Source: GCA-2726865 sp050053595 (lineage in GTDB: Archaea > Thermoproteota > Bathyarchaeia > TCS64). From it: a DNA stretch of 6,227 nt. The stretch covers positions 1-6,227 of the forward strand of contig JASFTK010000088.1 of assembly GCA_050053595.1 (NCBI GenBank), in the 5' to 3' direction. Below, piece after piece: positions 4,911-6,227 of the stretch. Under the pieces are notes generated by a model. The model made no database searches. It was not told where the DNA came from and saw only the letters and a program-made list of their open reading frames with translations. Numbering within the stretch: the first letter of the stretch is position 1; each line of letters begins with the position of its first letter. The position numbers and the translations under genes are program-made.

Positions 4911-5825
4911 TTATTTTTGATTCTGGAGCCATAGTAGAAGCCCCATTTGAGCCCACATCCGGTTCCCGGCCTGGTTGAAGACCACTGATTGGGGTGAGTC
5001 CATCACTTGGTCAGTGATCTCATATCCCCTGTGGGCTGGGAGGCAGTGCATCACAATACAGTCGGGCTTTGCCTTTGAGACCAGTCCAGCGTCCACCTGG
5101 TATGGTGGGAAAGCTTCCATCCGCCTCTTCATCTCCTCCTCCATACCTGCGCTGACCCAGACATCGGTGTAGATGACATCCGCCCCGGCTACACCTGAAT
5201 CGGCGTCGTGGGAGACCTCCACCTCGCCCCCTGAGTGCTCTTTGATCATCTTCAAGATCTGGGAGCTGGGACTGTACTTGGGGTTGTCAGGGCATACAAC
5301 GGTCACATCCATCCCGATGCTGTTACACCCGATCATGGTGGAGTTCGCTGTGTTACATCCCCCATCGCCTACATAGGCGATCTTGAGGCCCCCAAACTCT
5401 CCCTTCTCCTCTCTGATGGTGAGGAGGTCGGCGAGGTTCTGGCAGGGATGGTAGACTTCCGTCATACCGTTGATGACGGGGATGGTTGCGGCGGCACCGA
5501 TCCTCTCCACCGCCCCATGCTCCAAAGCCCTCACCATGATGGCGTCGACATACTTGTTCAAATTCTTGACGCCATCATCTAGGGTCTCGCTACGGGTGAA
5601 CTTCCCGCCCTCGATGCTGTAAAAGATAGCGTGACCCCCCAGCCTGTTCATCCCCGCCTCAAAGGAGATCCGGGTCCTCAGAGAGGGCAGTTCGAAGAGC
5701 ATGATGAGCGTCTTGTTCTCCATGGAGTCCCTAAACTTCCCAGGGTCGGCCTTGATCTCGGAGGAGAGACCGAGTATCTCGACCACCTGTTCTCTAGTCA
5801 GATCGAAATCAGATAACAGATGCAT
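4911..5825 (-). CDS. argF: Ornithine carbamoyltransferase-family protein with variant signature motifs
   Basis: This 304-residue protein has the size and order of an ornithine carbamoyltransferase (ornithine + carbamoyl phosphate to citrulline). Seen: 'FELPSLRTRISFEAGMN' (44-60), 'YVDAIMVRA' (92-100), 'PVINGMTEVYHPCQNLADLL' (116-135), 'DVWVSAGMEEE' (221-231), 'MHCLPAHRGYEIT' (259-271) and 'FNQAGNRMWAQ' (283-293). The catalytic-type Asp221 and Cys261 remain. Three signature positions differ: SLRTR for STRTR in the carbamoyl-phosphate loop, SAG for the ornithine-binding SMG, and QAGNR for QAENR. A related acceptor amine cannot be excluded, but argG next door argues for arginine synthesis. The start is taken as ATG 5825, where the family begins (MHLLSDFDLT), rather than GTG 5834, which would coincide with the predicted transcription start. 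A GTGAT-like site precedes it. A T-rich terminator follows. Confidence 0.85.
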   Translation of the reverse strand: MHLLSDFDLTREQVVEILGLSSEIKADPGKFRDSMENKTLIMLFELPSLRTRISFEAGMNRLGGHAIFYSIEGGKFTRSETLDDGVKNLNKYVDAIMVRALEHGAVERIGAAATIPVINGMTEVYHPCQNLADLLTIREEKGEFGGLKIAYVGDGGCNTANSTMIGCNSIGMDVTVVCPDNPKYSPSSQILKMIKEHSGGEVEVSHDADSGVAGADVIYTDVWVSAGMEEEMKRRMEAFPPYQVDAGLVSKAKPDCIVMHCLPAHRGYEITDQVMDSPQSVVFNQAGNRMWAQMGLLLWLQNQK

Positions 5826-5854
5826 TCTTATCACTAATTAGACTGATATTCACA

Positions 5855-5864
5855 CTTAATATTT
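5855..5864 (-). promoter_or_regulatory. Possible TATA box of argF
   Basis: AAATATTAAG on the minus strand, centred about 35 nt before ATG 5825, in the 69-bp gap after argG. It suggests argF can be transcribed by itself, although no T-run separates it from argG, so read-through is also possible. Confidence 0.4.
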
Positions 5865-5894
5865 CATGTAGTCCTTTCACGTTATGGAGAAGGG

Positions 5895-6227
5895 CTAGGA
5901 GTCCCCGGTGGGGACGGGCACAACCTTCTTCTGTATCTCCTTGACACCCTCGTCCGTGATCTTCCGCTTCAGGTTCCAGGCTGAGACGCTTGGGAGCCCC
6001 CATAGGTTGATGAAGCCCACGGCATCGCCCTGGTCGTAGTGGGTGTTGATGTCGAAGCTGGCGAGGTTGTAGTCATAGAGACTGTAAGGTGATTCGCGCG
6101 CCACCGGCTTCGCAGAGCCCTTGTACAGCTTCATGGTCACCTCCCCTGTCACGTTCTCTTGGGTGCTGTCGATGAATGCATCTAGGTCCTGCTTGAAGGG
6201 TTCCACCCAGAGTCCCTGGTAGACGAT
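5895..6227 (-). CDS. argG: Argininosuccinate synthase, C-terminal part cut by the right edge
   Basis: The last 110 codons are visible, entering as IVYQGLWVEPFKQDLDAF. The enzyme condenses citrulline and aspartate with ATP to give argininosuccinate, the step after ArgF. Diagnostic C-terminal motifs are 'STQENVTGEVTMKLYKG' and 'ARESPYSLYDYNLASF', then 'HYDQGDAVGFINLWGLPS'. These belong to the C-terminal oligomerisation region; the ATP- and citrulline-binding N-terminal domain is outside the window. After 'LWGLP' the chain runs on for about 30 residues of charged sequence (NLKRKITDEGVKEIQKK) to TAG, somewhat longer than the short tail I expect in many homologues. The frame is intact throughout. 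It precedes argF in the same direction with a 69-bp gap and no evident terminator, so the two may form an operon. Confidence 0.95.
   Translation of the reverse strand: MVYQGLWVEPFKQDLDAFIDSTQENVTGEVTMKLYKGSAKPVARESPYSLYDYNLASFDINTHYDQGDAVGFINLWGLPSVSAWNLKRKITDEGVKEIQKKVVPVPTGDS

Noticed and set aside
5826..5834. GTG at 5834 as argF start
   Set aside because: It adds three residues (MIR) before the family-typical MHLLSDFDLT and coincides with the likely transcription start.

Overview
The window is a compact, ordinary-looking piece of an archaeal chromosome. The archaeal assignment rests on the gene set: a CTP-type riboflavin kinase with an N-terminal winged helix, a RibL-type FAD synthase, diphthine synthase, the RNase P protein Rpp21/Rnp4, and an RtcB RNA ligase. 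Genes that open a transcription unit have TATA-like boxes about 29-38 nt before their start codon. I cannot name the phylum from sequence alone. I see no rRNA, tRNA, CRISPR array, insertion sequence or phage gene.

Layout, left to right. The left edge (minus strand) carries the first 23 codons of an amidohydrolase-like protein. Upstream of it, also on minus, is a small winged-helix regulator (128-595). It diverges from rtcB (667-2115, plus) across a 71-bp AT-rich gap with a nearly symmetric TATA-like element that could serve both. rtcB is followed by a T-run and then ribK (2163-2876, plus). ribK converges with ribL (2909-3367, minus). ribL is the last gene of a tight minus-strand operon rnp4-dphB-ribL (4706 to 2909), joined by a 4-nt ATGA overlap and a 16-nt overlap. 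A 166-bp spacer rich in inverted repeats separates this operon from argF (4911-5825, minus), which lies 69 bp downstream of the C-terminal part of argG, cut by the right edge.

How the genes fit together. ribK and ribL encode consecutive steps (riboflavin to FMN to FAD) and meet tail to tail. The RibK protein has the wHTH-plus-kinase architecture of the archaeal regulator/kinase RbkR. argF and argG are consecutive steps of arginine synthesis (ornithine to citrulline to argininosuccinate). RtcB (tRNA exon ligation) and Rnp4 (tRNA 5' processing) are tRNA-maturation proteins, and DphB modifies elongation factor 2.

Most notable: DphB is extended by a C-terminal DUF357-like helical domain (348 aa against about 265 aa for the usual enzyme). 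The rnp4 and dphB catalytic-domain region has a strong local strand asymmetry (plus strand mostly 63-82% G+T per 60-bp line in hand counts), easing across the DUF357 part. The carbamoyltransferase next to argG departs from the ornithine carbamoyltransferase signature at three positions. Nothing here is clearly a new biological system; the fusion, the unusual carbamoyltransferase and the palindrome cluster are the best leads.
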